Origin: Cyanobacteria bacterium SBLK
GTDB taxonomy: Bacteria; Cyanobacteriota; Cyanobacteriia; Cyanobacteriales; Spirulinaceae
DNA length: 64,000 bases
NCBI GenBank assembly: GCA_017746715.1
Contig: JAGHZQ010000013.1
Span: 36,824 to 100,823, forward strand
Reading direction: 5' to 3'
Shown: positions 17,822 to 27,271 of the stretch, piece after piece
Numbering within the stretch: position 1 is the stretch's first letter
Layout: each line of letters opens with the position of its first letter
Made by a program: the position numbers and the translations under genes
The notes under the pieces: generated by a model
What the model was told of the DNA's origin: nothing
The model's input: the letters and a program-made list of their open reading frames with translations, nothing else
Databases searched by the model: none

Positions 17822-18703
17822 ATGAATCCTATATTTTTAGAATCTTTAAAAATAGAACGGTTGACGGTTGAGGTGGAGAATTTATCTTCTTCTTTACAAG
17901 GAACAAAAGTAATACATTTGTCTGATTTTCATTATGATGGCAAACGATTATCGGAATCTCTCCTTGCTGAAGTTATCGATCTTAGCAATCAAGAAAATCC
18001 AGATTTAATCTTGCTCACTGGAGACTACGTAACCGACGATCCGACGCCCATTCATGGTTTGGCTTTACGCCTAAAAAAAATCAAAAGTCGTTTTGGCATT
18101 TTTGCTTCCTTGGGAAACCACGACAATTATTTACCTCATTCGCGGCAAATCATTACTCGTGCTTTGCAAAACATTAATATTAGGGTTCTTTGGAATGAAA
18201 TTGATTTTCTAATGGGTCGGGAACTGGCAATTATTGGCTTTGCCGATCTCTGGTCGGAAGAATTCGCTCCCCATTTTGTTTTCCCAAAAATTGCACCACA
18301 GGTTCCCAGAATTGTTCTATCCCATAATCCGGATACCGCAGAATTACTGAAGAAATGGCGCGTCGATCTTCAATTATCGGGACATACTCACGGGGGACAG
18401 ATTGTTATTCCTCCAATTGGAGTTTTTCAAAATCTGCTCGAACCCCTCCGTCAAACAATTCCTCGTTTTTTTCATCCCTATATTCCAGTTTTACGAGAAT
18501 GTGCTAGAGTTGTCAGGCATTGGGAATGGGCAAGCGGCTATTACCAAGTCGGTCAAAATAAACTCTATGTCAATCGCGGTTTGGGAAGCTATTTTCCGGG
18601 ACGTTTCTATTGTCCTCCCGAACTAACAGTAATTACCCTAGTAAAGAGTAAACCCACCCTCAGCCCAGACCTACCCTCCACCCCTCCCAAGCGGGTAAAC
18701 TAA
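17822..18703 (+). CDS. Metallophosphoesterase (YaeI/YkuE-like)
   Basis: The calcineurin-like core is complete: VIHLSDFHYDG, LLTGDYV, SLGNHDNY, VLSHNPD and LSGHTHGGQI supply the metal ligands Asp, His, Asn and His. YaeI/YkuE relatives cleave UDP-diacylglucosamine-like or other phosphodiesters at the membrane. Here residues before the core are short and only weakly hydrophobic. I place the start at the ATG (MNPIFLESLK) rather than at the TTG 13 codons upstream. The substrate is not predictable. It lies between holB and hisC on the same strand, probably with its own promoter. Confidence 0.85.
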   Translation: MNPIFLESLKIERLTVEVENLSSSLQGTKVIHLSDFHYDGKRLSESLLAEVIDLSNQENPDLILLTGDYVTDDPTPIHGLALRLKKIKSRFGIFASLGNHDNYLPHSRQIITRALQNINIRVLWNEIDFLMGRELAIIGFADLWSEEFAPHFVFPKIAPQVPRIVLSHNPDTAELLKKWRVDLQLSGHTHGGQIVIPPIGVFQNLLEPLRQTIPRFFHPYIPVLRECARVVRHWEWASGYYQVGQNKLYVNRGLGSYFPGRFYCPPELTVITLVKSKPTLSPDLPSTPPKRVN

Positions 18704-18791
18704 GAAAGGAGAGCAAGAAGAGAAAAACCAAAAATGGCTTGACTGAGCGCTCGCCGAACGTCCAATAATTCATCACAAATAACCAATAACA

Positions 18792-19913
18792 ATGTTTGAT
18801 TTTCTTCGTTCCGATCTTGCCAATCTCAAATCCTATACCTCTCATCTAGAAAGCAAGACTTTGCTCAATCTCGATCGCTTGGATACTAATGAAAGTCCCT
18901 ACGATTTTCCCTCGGAATTGAAAGTAGAATTGGCGCGGGCTTATCAAAATCGTTTGGTAACAAATCGCTATCCCGATGGCAGTCATGAGGAACTCAAAGA
19001 TGCGATCGCAAAATATGTGAGTCAGTCTACCAGAGGACGGAAAATAACGGCCGCTAATATTAGCATTGGTAACGGCTCTGACGAACTCATTCGCTCCTTA
19101 TTAATTGCGACTTGCTTAAATCAAGAAGGAGCCATTTTAATTGCCAATCCAACATTTTCTATGTATTCTGTTTTGGCACAAACTCTAGGCATTCCTTGCA
19201 CGATCGCCGAGCGTTTGCCAGATACTTTCGAGATCGATTTAGAAAGTGCAAAAAAAGCGATCGCTACCTCTCAAAATCCCCCCATTCGCGTTATTTTTAT
19301 CGTGCATCCCAACTCTCCCACGGCCAATACTTTAACGGATCGAGAAATAGAGTGGTTGAAGAGCATTCCCCAAGAAATTTTAGTGGTTATTGACGAAGCC
19401 TACTTCGAGTTTTCGCAAACTTCTTTGGTCGAGGAACTGCCGCAGCATGCCAATTGGACGATCCTGCGAACCTTTTCTAAAGCCTTTCGTTTGGCAGCTC
19501 TGCGAGTCGGATATGCGATCGCCCATCCGGAAATTGTCGAGACCCTAGAAAAAGTGCGCCTGCCTTACAATCTTTCTAGTTTCTCTTTAATAGCGGCTCG
19601 CATGGCAATGGAACGGAGAGAAATACTGTTGAGTTCGATCCCGCAACTGCTAGCCGAACGCGATCGCCTTTTAGAGGAATTGGCGAAAATGCCCCAACTC
19701 AAAATTTGGCCGAGTCGAGCGAACTTTGTTTATATCAGTTCGACCCGTTCCGACACTGAAGATAAAGGCATGCGATCGCTAGCAGAACACCTCAAAGACA
19801 GAGGAACTCTCGTGCGTTATACCGGAGAAGGATTGCGAATCACCGTAGGCACAACCGGGGAAAACCAACATACTTTAGAACGCCTGCACGAAATCGTAAC
19901 GGGTAACTGGTGA
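18792..19913 (+). CDS. hisC: Histidinol-phosphate aminotransferase
   Basis: A 373-residue class-II PLP aminotransferase. It has [11 protein letters not shown] at the N-terminus, [22 protein letters not shown], and the PLP-lysine segment [16 protein letters not shown]; the SKAFRLA-LRVGY pattern is diagnostic of HisC. GLRITVGT lies near the end. It converts imidazole-acetol phosphate and glutamate to histidinol phosphate. Cyanobacterial his genes are usually scattered, which fits this isolated position. ATG start. Confidence 0.9.
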   Translation: MFDFLRSDLANLKSYTSHLESKTLLNLDRLDTNESPYDFPSELKVELARAYQNRLVTNRYPDGSHEELKDAIAKYVSQSTRGRKITAANISIGNGSDELIRSLLIATCLNQEGAILIANPTFSMYSVLAQTLGIPCTIAERLPDTFEIDLESAKKAIATSQNPPIRVIFIVHPNSPTANTLTDREIEWLKSIPQEILVVIDEAYFEFSQTSLVEELPQHANWTILRTFSKAFRLAALRVGYAIAHPEIVETLEKVRLPYNLSSFSLIAARMAMERREILLSSIPQLLAERDRLLEELAKMPQLKIWPSRANFVYISSTRSDTEDKGMRSLAEHLKDRGTLVRYTGEGLRITVGTTGENQHTLERLHEIVTGNW

Positions 19914-19920
19914 CTGAAAA

Positions 19921-20376
19921 CTACCAGTCACCAGCATGGCGAACTTCCGTTACGGTCTTGGGAAGAACGCCAACCAAACGAGCGATCGCTTCATCGGGAA
20001 TTTGAGTTACGGTTTCGGGATCGAACCAATTTTCAAATTGGGTGAGAATCTGTTTGACGCGATTGTAAGGATCGCTATGGGTAGTCGTTCGATTAAAAAG
20101 GACGATCCACTGTCGCCGCATTAAAATTGCACGCTGGCGATCGCCCTCATTTTGAGGGGGAGAGATAGACCAATTCCCAACCGGGACTAAGCCAACGGCA
20201 TCGGGATCGATAATACTGCCAACGAGAGCGCCGGGTCCGGCAAATTCAGCATGGTGGGGCTTATAAATAATCAGACCGTTTCGGCGACGACTGCTCACAA
20301 TTAAAAATTTTTGTTCTTGAAGATCGGCGAGAACGCGATCGAGATCGTTATTGAAATCAGAAGAATGAGAAGTCAT
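19921..20376 (-). CDS. Conserved hypothetical protein
   Basis: A 151-residue soluble protein with FLIVSSRRRNGLIIYKPHHAEF, VGSIIDPDAVGLVPVGNW and RQWIVLFNRTT. I know of no assigned function. The ATG at 20376 (MTSHSSDF) is used; the frame continues four codons to a TTG. The C-terminal stretch ETVTQIPDEAIARLVGVLP resembles a short helical tail. It converges with hisC, leaving seven bases between. Confidence 0.6.
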   Translation of the reverse strand: MTSHSSDFNNDLDRVLADLQEQKFLIVSSRRRNGLIIYKPHHAEFAGPGALVGSIIDPDAVGLVPVGNWSISPPQNEGDRQRAILMRRQWIVLFNRTTTHSDPYNRVKQILTQFENWFDPETVTQIPDEAIARLVGVLPKTVTEVRHAGDW

Positions 20377-20529
20377 TTCAATGAACAATGATCAATAGGT
20401 CGATTGGATATGCTGAATTATGGGCAACGGGAAGCTGGTAATTATGGAGATTTTTCTAACAATGCAATAAATTCCCCTTTAAAGTCTAGCAATTTTCTTG
20501 AAAGGGAGAGAAATCAATCAACGCGTTGG

Positions 20530-21261
20530 TTAATCGGCAACCAAAGATTTCCGCAATAACAAACATTTTCGGCGCGACCACAACCAAGGACTTTGATGGG
20601 GTTCAACGCGATCGAGGTTGTAATTGAGACTAAGATATAATTGCTTGGCTCGTTCGTTACGCTCCAAAACGTGCAGATAAATTTCTTGATAGCCCCATTG
20701 GAGTGCTAAGGGTTCGCAACTCAATAGTAATTTTCGAGCAATTCCTTGCCGTCGATAGATTGGACTCACGGCTAAATTAGAAATATAAAGGTACTCGCGG
20801 GGATATCTGCCATGATTTCCGAAGCGATCTCTATCTGGCAATTGCTCCGAGTGGGACTCGTCCCTTAGCAAGTTAGCTGGATTATCCAGGGTTGGATTAT
20901 TTCTCGATCGCAAAGCAATCTCGACTATACCCGCAACTTCCTTTTTGGAAGGAATTGCCTGCCGCGTTTTGGGGGATCGGGGCGCATCAACTATGGAGAT
21001 CGCGGTCAAGCAACTATAATAGGGAGCGCCAGAGCGCAAGCGAACGCGCAAATCTTCAGAGATTCCCAAGCGCAAAAGCGGATAAAGCAAAAACATTAAG
21101 CCCTGACGAGAGTAAAAACTATTTGCTAAAACGGCAGACAAATCGTTTAAATCTCCCATGCGAGCCGTCCGAATTTCTAAGCGAGCGGCTGAATGGGAAA
21201 GTTGAGAAAAGGGCAATCGAGGTTGAGTCCCTCCTCGATAAGAATTGGATAGTGAAACCAA
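20530..21261 (-). CDS. GNAT family N-acetyltransferase
   Basis: The acetyl-CoA site is IYRRQGIARKLLLSCE (R/QxxGxG/A motif A) preceded by YLYISNLAVSP. The fold ends with YLHVLERNERAKQLYLSLNY, the usual motif B. An N-terminal half starting IRTARMGDLNDLSAVLANSF is also GNAT-like. The start is uncertain: a TTG at 21261 opens the frame and the first ATG lies about 34 codons in, within the domain, so a TTG start is plausible. The substrate is unknown. Confidence 0.82.
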   Translation of the reverse strand: MVSLSNSYRGGTQPRLPFSQLSHSAARLEIRTARMGDLNDLSAVLANSFYSRQGLMFLLYPLLRLGISEDLRVRLRSGAPYYSCLTAISIVDAPRSPKTRQAIPSKKEVAGIVEIALRSRNNPTLDNPANLLRDESHSEQLPDRDRFGNHGRYPREYLYISNLAVSPIYRRQGIARKLLLSCEPLALQWGYQEIYLHVLERNERAKQLYLSLNYNLDRVEPHQSPWLWSRRKCLLLRKSLVAD

Positions 21262-21761
21262 AGCAATCTCAATAATGTCGCAATGTTTATTTGGATAGCG
21301 AGAGAAACCAACAATCTGATGAGAGAGAAATTAACCCGCGCAATTCGAGGGATATTCTCGCCTCAATTTAAATTTTACCCGCAAATTTTCTCAAAAAATA
21401 TAATTTTAACGTCGGGGTATTGAATCAAAAGAATGGGAACGTCAATACTAAATTGCCGACAATTTCTAGGAAAGATAGTATTGTTAAGAAAGTCATCTGC
21501 ATTAACCGTGCTGCCCAACACCCCTCACAAGGCAATCGGGGTGTGGAAGCGACCCCAATTCCAACCTTGGCAATCTCTTTATTGGAGGAAGTTCATCATA
21601 ATATCTAGAAATTGGCACGAGAAATGGGTTGGGGAAACCCGCCGAAGGAAACTCGGTAAATTTTCCATCCTTTCTCGGATGCGATCGCTTTGGCGCAGGC
21701 AATACGTCCCAACGGGGGGCAAACTCTACCCAACGGGGGGCAAACTCTAGGAGAGCGGTGA
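21262..21761. other. Gene-free spacer before the cyaC-like gene
   Basis: About 500 bp. It holds a stem-loop (ACACCCC/GGGGTGT, 21518-21544), a 21-bp tandem duplication at its end, and short open frames that resemble nothing known. The promoters of the GNAT gene and the cyclase gene should be here. Confidence 0.6.
21708..21749. repeat. 21-bp tandem duplication
   Basis: CCCAACGGGGGGCAAACTCTA occurs twice in a row, minus nothing. It ends 12 bases before the cyclase start codon, so its second copy abuts the ribosome-binding region (TAGGAGAGCGG). Confidence 0.9.
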
Positions 21762-24700
21762 ATGACGAGCAAACAAGCACGACGGAAAAAACCAAAAATT
21801 CTGGTCGTTGATGACGAACCGGATAATCTCGACCTGCTCTACCGTACCTTTTATCGCGAGTACAAAGTACTCAAAGCGGAAAGCGGGCCGGTGGGTTTGG
21901 AGATTTTGGCGCAAACCCCGGACGTTACCGTTATTATCTCCGATCAGCGCATGCCGATCATGAGCGGTACGGAATTTCTTAGTTTGGCTGCCGTACAATT
22001 TCCCGATATCGTTCGCATTATTCTCACGGGCTATACGGATGTTGAAGATTTGGTCGAAGCCATTAATAGCGGGAAAGTGTTTAAATACGTCACCAAACCT
22101 TGGGATGCCGAAGAACTCAAGGAGGTTGTCAGTCAAGCCCTCGATACCCACAATGCGTTAAAGATCAGCACCAAGCAACTCTATAGCTCTCTCAAGCGGG
22201 AAACACTGCTCAATACCGTTACCAATACGATTCGCAATGCTCAATACGATCGCGGTGGGGAATCGCTCCTCAAAGAAGTATTGCAGACGATTGTCGATAC
22301 CGTGGGGCAAACCCTAGCTGTAGATTTGTGCATTTTGCGAACGTTTGACGAGAACGACACACTCGAAGAAGGGGCTTTTGTCCATCAACAATCGGAGGGA
22401 GCGATCGCCCCCCGAGAAACGTTAGAACTGACGATTTGGGAAACGCGAGAGGTGCGGGCGATTGAAGATATTGAAACGGCAGAATTTCTTCAAGGAGACA
22501 GTCCGGGAACGGCAGAACGAATTAAAGCCTTTAAATTGGCCGATATTCGTTCGACATTAATGATTCCTCTCATCAGTCAAGGAAATTTAACGGCAATCAT
22601 GGCACTGCACTACTGCGGCGAACAATATTTTTGGGAAGAAGATGACATTCAATTGGCTGCGATGGTGGCCGATCAGGCCGCATTAGCCATTTCCCAAGCG
22701 CAGTCTTACGAACGGGTGCGAGATTTGGCCAAACGACAGGCACTGGTCAACACGATCGCTAAGGGCATTCGCTCTTCCCTCGATCCCCAAGAAATTTTTA
22801 TGGCTGTCACCCAACAGTTGGGAAGTACCCTCGAGGTGGATGGCTGTGCCCTATCTTTATGGACGGAGGAAGATGAATTTGTCAAATGCGTGGGATTATA
22901 CGATCGCGCTTTGGCCTCCGTCGAAACCGAAGCGGATCCCGCTTTGCCAGTCACCAGCGATGCGCTGAGCTTGTCGAAGCGTCACCAATCACCAGTTACC
23001 AATAATTCCCAATCTCCACGTTCTTCTTTACCTCAGTCTGTCGCTCCGATTTCGGGCAATCCAGTTTTGCAAGAGCTATTGAAAACGCGAGAACCGGTGG
23101 TGGTGATGGATATGGAGGAAAATCTCGCCGACGATCGAAAAGTCGATTTGCCTTTGCGATCGCCGGCTCGCGCCTTGTTGGTCGTGCCGTTGTTGGTCGA
23201 TAATCAAATTATCGGCAGTATTAGCTTGCGACAAAGCAGCAAACCCCGTCGCTGGTCCGGTGCCGATATCGAACTGGCCCAAGCAGTGGCTTCTCAAGCG
23301 GCGATCGCGGTGCAACAGTCGCGCCTCTTCCAGCAAACCCGCCAGCAAGCGGAACGCCTCATGGAAGTCGATCGGCAAAAAACCGAGTTTTTTCAGAATA
23401 TTTCCCACGAATTTCGCACGCCTTTGACCTTGATGATAGGTCCGTTGGAGTCCGCGATCGATCGCCAAGAGAGCCTGCCGTTCGATCGCGCTCAAATCGC
23501 CCTGCGAAATTCTCGCCGCCTCCTGCGCTTGGTCAACCAACTCCTCGATTTGCAGCGTTTGGATGCCGGACGAATGCAGCCTAATTTTCGCCCCTGCGAT
23601 TTGGCAGAATTTACCTTGCAAATCGTGGAAACGTTTCGCCCGTATTGCCAGCGCAAAGGATTAGAGTTGGAAACCCACCTCGAGCCGACGAATTTAATTT
23701 ACTTGGATGGAGAAAAATTTGACAAGGTGCTTTACAATCTCCTCTCCAATGCCATGAAGTTTACCGATGCAGGGGGAAAAATTACCATTGCTCTGAAATC
23801 TACCGACAATCGTATTTGCTTGCAGGTCAGGGATACGGGGATCGGGATTTCTGCATCTCAACTCGCTCACCTGTTCGAGCGCTTCCGACAGGCAGAGGGA
23901 TCGGTGAATCGGTCTTATGAAGGGACGGGATTGGGTTTGGCTTTAGTGAAAGAAATTGTCGAACTCCACGGGGGAGAAGTTTCTGTAAGTTCCGTCAAGC
24001 GCGGGGAAGAGGGAGAAGGAGAAATTGCCGGAACGATGTTTACGATTTTGCTCTATGAGGGAATGGATCATTTGCCCTCGGATTTGGTCATCGATATGCC
24101 CTTAGAAATTCAGTCGGCGCGATCGGCGGTGGAATTGGCGGATTTGGAAGCGGAGTTGCTCGAAGCGGAAGAAACGCGAGCGATTGAGAAAATCGCTCCC
24201 CTCGAAGTTCCCCAAAATACCGAGAATCTCTATCTAGATTTTCAACCGAGCGATCGCTTGGTGCTGGTGGTGGATGACAATCCGGATTTACGCAGTTATG
24301 TTTCTTCGGTCTTGCGATCGCAAGGGTATCGGGTTTGTACGGCACGCAACGGTGCGGAGGGGTATCGCATAGCCGAAGAAAACCGCCCGCAGTTGATTGT
24401 CAGCGATGTGATGATGCCCAAAGTATCCGGGTTGGATTTGCTGAAAATGGTGCGAAATAATGAAGAATTAAGGGGAACGCCCATTATTTTACTGACGGCA
24501 AAAGCCGATGAGAGCAGTCGCCTCGCCGGGACGGAACAGGGCGCCGATGCCTATCTTGCCAAACCCTTCAACGATCGCGAACTCCTCGCCAGCACCCGTA
24601 ATTTACTCTCATTAAAAGCAAATGAGGAACGGGTCAAGCAGTTAAATACTTATTTGACAGAAGCCGTCTTACAGCGCTTTTTGCCCCCGGAAATGGTGGA

Positions 24701-25316
24701 GAAAGCGGCCAAAGGCGACATGAAGCTCGATTTGGAGCCGGAACCGCGCTTGGTGACGATTCTCTTTAGCGATATCGTTGGATTTACTCGTTTGTCCAAT
24801 CGCTTGCAGGCCCAAGGAATTGCGCGCATTTTAAATGAATACCTCCAAACCATGACCGAGGTGGTCTTCGAGTATGGCGGCACGGTGGATAAGTTTATGG
24901 GAGATGCCATCATCGCCCTGTTTGGCGCGCCTCAAGATTGTTCTCCCGAAGAACAGGTCAGGCGATCGGTGACGACGGCAAAGGAAATGTATCGGGTGTT
25001 GGATACCCTCAACGATCGCTGGCAGAAGCAAGGGATTGTCGGCATCAATGACGTTCCCCTCGTCCAATTTCGCTGCGGCATTCACCAAGGTCGAGCCGTG
25101 GTCGGAATGTTTGGCAGCGAGCATCGTTCCGACTATACCGCGATCGGTCCGCCGGTGAATATTGCCTCTCGCCTCCAAGAAGCCGCCCAACCCGGAAGAA
25201 TTTTAGTCTCGACCACAGTTGCCGATTATTTACCCCCCGATGAGAAGGAGGAATTTAAACCATTGAAGTTAAAAGGCATCGACCACGATGTTTTAACTTA
25301 TTTTGTGAATACTTAA
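21762..25316 (+). CDS. cyaC: CyaC-like adenylate cyclase with two receivers and a histidine kinase
   Basis: The 1184 residues read in order: receiver 1 (acceptor Asp61), two GAF-like regions (about 150-310 and 325-515), a HisKA box with His549 (NISHEFRTPL), HATPase_c (GTGLGLALVKEIV), receiver 2 (Asp882) and a class III nucleotide cyclase with metal aspartates Asp1004 (FSDIVGFTRLS) and Asp1048 (VDKFMGDA). This matches the CyaC layout of Arthrospira and Anabaena, where phosphotransfer stimulates cAMP synthesis. There is no membrane segment. AGGAG precedes the ATG. A short dispersed repeat is read in frame in the second GAF region near residue 400. GC is higher than in the flanks. Confidence 0.88.
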   Translation: MTSKQARRKKPKILVVDDEPDNLDLLYRTFYREYKVLKAESGPVGLEILAQTPDVTVIISDQRMPIMSGTEFLSLAAVQFPDIVRIILTGYTDVEDLVEAINSGKVFKYVTKPWDAEELKEVVSQALDTHNALKISTKQLYSSLKRETLLNTVTNTIRNAQYDRGGESLLKEVLQTIVDTVGQTLAVDLCILRTFDENDTLEEGAFVHQQSEGAIAPRETLELTIWETREVRAIEDIETAEFLQGDSPGTAERIKAFKLADIRSTLMIPLISQGNLTAIMALHYCGEQYFWEEDDIQLAAMVADQAALAISQAQSYERVRDLAKRQALVNTIAKGIRSSLDPQEIFMAVTQQLGSTLEVDGCALSLWTEEDEFVKCVGLYDRALASVETEADPALPVTSDALSLSKRHQSPVTNNSQSPRSSLPQSVAPISGNPVLQELLKTREPVVVMDMEENLADDRKVDLPLRSPARALLVVPLLVDNQIIGSISLRQSSKPRRWSGADIELAQAVASQAAIAVQQSRLFQQTRQQAERLMEVDRQKTEFFQNISHEFRTPLTLMIGPLESAIDRQESLPFDRAQIALRNSRRLLRLVNQLLDLQRLDAGRMQPNFRPCDLAEFTLQIVETFRPYCQRKGLELETHLEPTNLIYLDGEKFDKVLYNLLSNAMKFTDAGGKITIALKSTDNRICLQVRDTGIGISASQLAHLFERFRQAEGSVNRSYEGTGLGLALVKEIVELHGGEVSVSSVKRGEEGEGEIAGTMFTILLYEGMDHLPSDLVIDMPLEIQSARSAVELADLEAELLEAEETRAIEKIAPLEVPQNTENLYLDFQPSDRLVLVVDDNPDLRSYVSSVLRSQGYRVCTARNGAEGYRIAEENRPQLIVSDVMMPKVSGLDLLKMVRNNEELRGTPIILLTAKADESSRLAGTEQGADAYLAKPFNDRELLASTRNLLSLKANEERVKQLNTYLTEAVLQRFLPPEMVEKAAKGDMKLDLEPEPRLVTILFSDIVGFTRLSNRLQAQGIARILNEYLQTMTEVVFEYGGTVDKFMGDAIIALFGAPQDCSPEEQVRRSVTTAKEMYRVLDTLNDRWQKQGIVGINDVPLVQFRCGIHQGRAVVGMFGSEHRSDYTAIGPPVNIASRLQEAAQPGRILVSTTVADYLPPDEKEEFKPLKLKGIDHDVLTYFVNT
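22961..22982. repeat. GCTTCGAC-type dispersed repeat inside cyaC
   Basis: GCGCTGAGCTTGTCGAAGCG is the reverse-complement form of the repeat at 17730 and 26275. It encodes ALSLSKR within a Ser/Pro/Gln-rich linker (ending SVAPISG) that interrupts the second GAF region. Confidence 0.7.
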
Positions 25317-25625
25317 CGATTGAGTCGCACGAATAATTTCTACGCTCCGATATTCATTTGAAGTAGAAAGTCATCGCCACGAACAATGTCTCGCCAATGA
25401 GGAGTTGAAGAAGGAGGGAAGGCGGGCGGAGAGAGCGGAAGCACGAAACCTGATTTTTTAGTTAGGTATCGATTTCTTCCCAGTTTTACACTCGCTATTC
25501 CCAGATTGTCTATTTTACTCTCTGAGTAAGACCTGCGGGGAAAATATGAAGTAATATAAATGAAGCGATCGAAAAATAAATTTTGATGATAGTCTCACTC
25601 TTGAAATGTCTAAGAATTTACAACC
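25317..25625. other. Spacer between cyaC and the VOC gene
   Basis: 309 bp with no supported gene. A TAATAT hexamer near 25553 could be a -10 element for the VOC gene. No strong hairpin was seen after cyaC. Confidence 0.5.
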
Positions 25626-26111
25626 ATGAAAAATATTTTTCAAAAGTCGGTTATTGCAGTTTTCGCAATACTACTTGGCACTTTCGCTTTGCTCTTGCCC
25701 GGATTCACATCGGATGCCCTAGCTGGACTCGGTGGAATGCCGACAGAGGGTTGGGTCGTGAAATTCAATGTCAGTAATTTGGAAGAAAGTGTGGCATGGT
25801 ACGAGGAGAAATTGGACATGATGAGAAATACGGAATTTGATACTCCTGTATGGACGCAAGTTTTCTATCCAGACGTACCCAACACGCAAATCGGACTGTT
25901 TGAGAGCTTTCCCGATGGCTCTGGTGCAGCAACAGCAACAATTGTCGTGCCCGATATCGAGTATGGTGTCTCCTTGTTGCAAAAGCGAGGAGTTTATATA
26001 ACCCCTCCTTGTGATGCAGACAAAGGTGTTGCTTTATCTTTCTTCCAAGATCCCGACGGAAACGGATTGGCTTTACGCCAAAACTATTCCCGTCCCTATC
26101 CTTCTTGCTAA
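25626..26111 (+). CDS. Exported VOC-superfamily (glyoxalase-like) protein
   Basis: Residues 1-33 form a signal peptide: basic start, long hydrophobic core, then SDALA. The rest is a single glyoxalase/bleomycin-resistance fold with VVKFNVSNLEESVAWYEEKLDM, TIVVPDIEYGVSLLQKRGV and FFQDPDGNGLALRQN. The final segment has the usual metal-ligand position DPDGN. Most VOC proteins are cytosolic, so secretion is unusual. Whether it binds metal or a ligand is unknown. A Cys pair (PPCDAD and the last residue Cys161) could form a disulfide outside the cell. Confidence 0.75.
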   Translation: MKNIFQKSVIAVFAILLGTFALLLPGFTSDALAGLGGMPTEGWVVKFNVSNLEESVAWYEEKLDMMRNTEFDTPVWTQVFYPDVPNTQIGLFESFPDGSGAATATIVVPDIEYGVSLLQKRGVYITPPCDADKGVALSFFQDPDGNGLALRQNYSRPYPSC

Positions 26112-26142
26112 GCTCGGTTGAAGGCACGAGGAATATTAAGCG

Positions 26143-26175
26143 GATCGCTCCTCTGCTTCTTTTGGAGGAGCGATC
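26143..26175. terminator. Strong hairpin between VOC and dam-like genes
   Basis: GATCGCTCCTC and GAGGAGCGATC form an 11-bp perfect stem with an 11-base loop. It lies 32 bases after the VOC stop. A T tract is lacking, so termination is probable but not certain. Confidence 0.55.
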
Positions 26176-26274
26176 GCTAAATTAGACAATCATCTTGTTA
26201 GCTATTTTCGTGCTAGGTCTAAAATATTTGTGGCAACTGTTTCCGAAACAGGCATTTAATTCATATTTGTTGCC

Positions 26275-26322
26275 TGCACTGTACTTCGACAGGCTCAGCA
26301 GCCGCGCAGTCGAAGTGTTGGT
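26275..26322. repeat. GCTTCGAC-type dispersed repeat
   Basis: Contains TACTTCGACAGGCTCAGCAG and a second arm GCAGTCGAAGTG, giving a hairpin. It is nearly identical to 17730-17765 and lies at the 3' end of the methylase gene. Confidence 0.75.
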
Positions 26323-26333
26323 TATTTGCTATA

Positions 26334-27227
26334 TTAGAAATTAGAGATCAAAACTTCGGAAATTTCTCCTCGACTGTCTCCTTTTGAATTAATATTGCGT
26401 TTGGCTTTGACTCGCTTAATTGTGTAATCGGCATCATACAGATCGTCAAAAAAAGAACGATCGCGATCGCCATTTTGAACATCCGAATTACTGAGGAGGA
26501 AATGACCTCCTTTTTGGCTTACTCTATCGCAAAAGTCTTTGAGTCGCAACTGATCGCGATCGCCAAAATTTTCTTTACTGTAAGCAGTAAAAGCAGAGGT
26601 TGGATTGAGGGGTTTATAGGGCGGATCTAAATAAAATAACGTATTTTTACCAGCAAAGTCTAAAGTTTTAGCAAAATCACCCTGTAAAATATCAACATTT
26701 TTCAAGCATTGATGAACGGCACAAATATTATCACGATCGCAAATTTTTGGTTTTTTATGTTTTCCAAAAGGAACATTAAATACTCCTTTTTGATTGACTC
26801 GATACAAACCATTAAAACAAGTGCGATTGAGAAAAATGAGAAGTGTTGTTTTGACAATTCGATCTGTTACATTTGTTTGATTAAACTCTACCCGCTTTTT
26901 GAGGTAAAAATTTTTTTTCTGAGTATCGGTATGAAGATTATAATATTCTTGTTCGATGATTGCCAGTGAATTAATTAACGCTTCATGTTCTTCTTTAATT
27001 GTACAATAAGATTGAACGAGATCGCTATTAATATCATTAATAATTGCTTTTTCTAAATTAGAAAAATGGTTGAGAATGTAAAAAAGAAATGCCCCTCCTC
27101 CGATAAATGGTTCGATATAAACAAAGGAGCGATCGCGATCGAACTTCCGCAAAACCACCGCTTGAATTTCAGAAATAAGTTGCGATTTTCCTCCTGCCCA
27201 TTTTAAAAAAGGTTTAGCTCTTATCAT
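26334..27227 (-). CDS. Dam-family DNA adenine methyltransferase
   Basis: A 297-residue alpha-class N6-adenine methyltransferase. It begins with KPFLKWAGGKSQLI (SAM site FxGxG-like KWAGGK), has EPFIGGGAFLF, and the catalytic DPPY in LFYLDPPYKPL. NRTCFNGLYRVN and FNVPFG are typical of Dam/DpnM proteins. By family the target is GATC, and this genome is rich in GCGATCGC, which contains GATC. No restriction gene is adjacent, so it looks like an orphan regulator/repair methylase as in Anabaena (DmtA). AT-rich compared with neighbours. Confidence 0.88.
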   Translation of the reverse strand: MIRAKPFLKWAGGKSQLISEIQAVVLRKFDRDRSFVYIEPFIGGGAFLFYILNHFSNLEKAIINDINSDLVQSYCTIKEEHEALINSLAIIEQEYYNLHTDTQKKNFYLKKRVEFNQTNVTDRIVKTTLLIFLNRTCFNGLYRVNQKGVFNVPFGKHKKPKICDRDNICAVHQCLKNVDILQGDFAKTLDFAGKNTLFYLDPPYKPLNPTSAFTAYSKENFGDRDQLRLKDFCDRVSQKGGHFLLSNSDVQNGDRDRSFFDDLYDADYTIKRVKAKRNINSKGDSRGEISEVLISNF

Positions 27228-27271
27228 ATTTTATGCCGTTTGAGAACCAATCACTAATCACTAATAAAACT

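Noticed and set aside
23076..23621. 181-codon minus-strand frame inside cyaC
   Set aside because: It lies fully inside a confident coding region, in antisense, without domain similarity.
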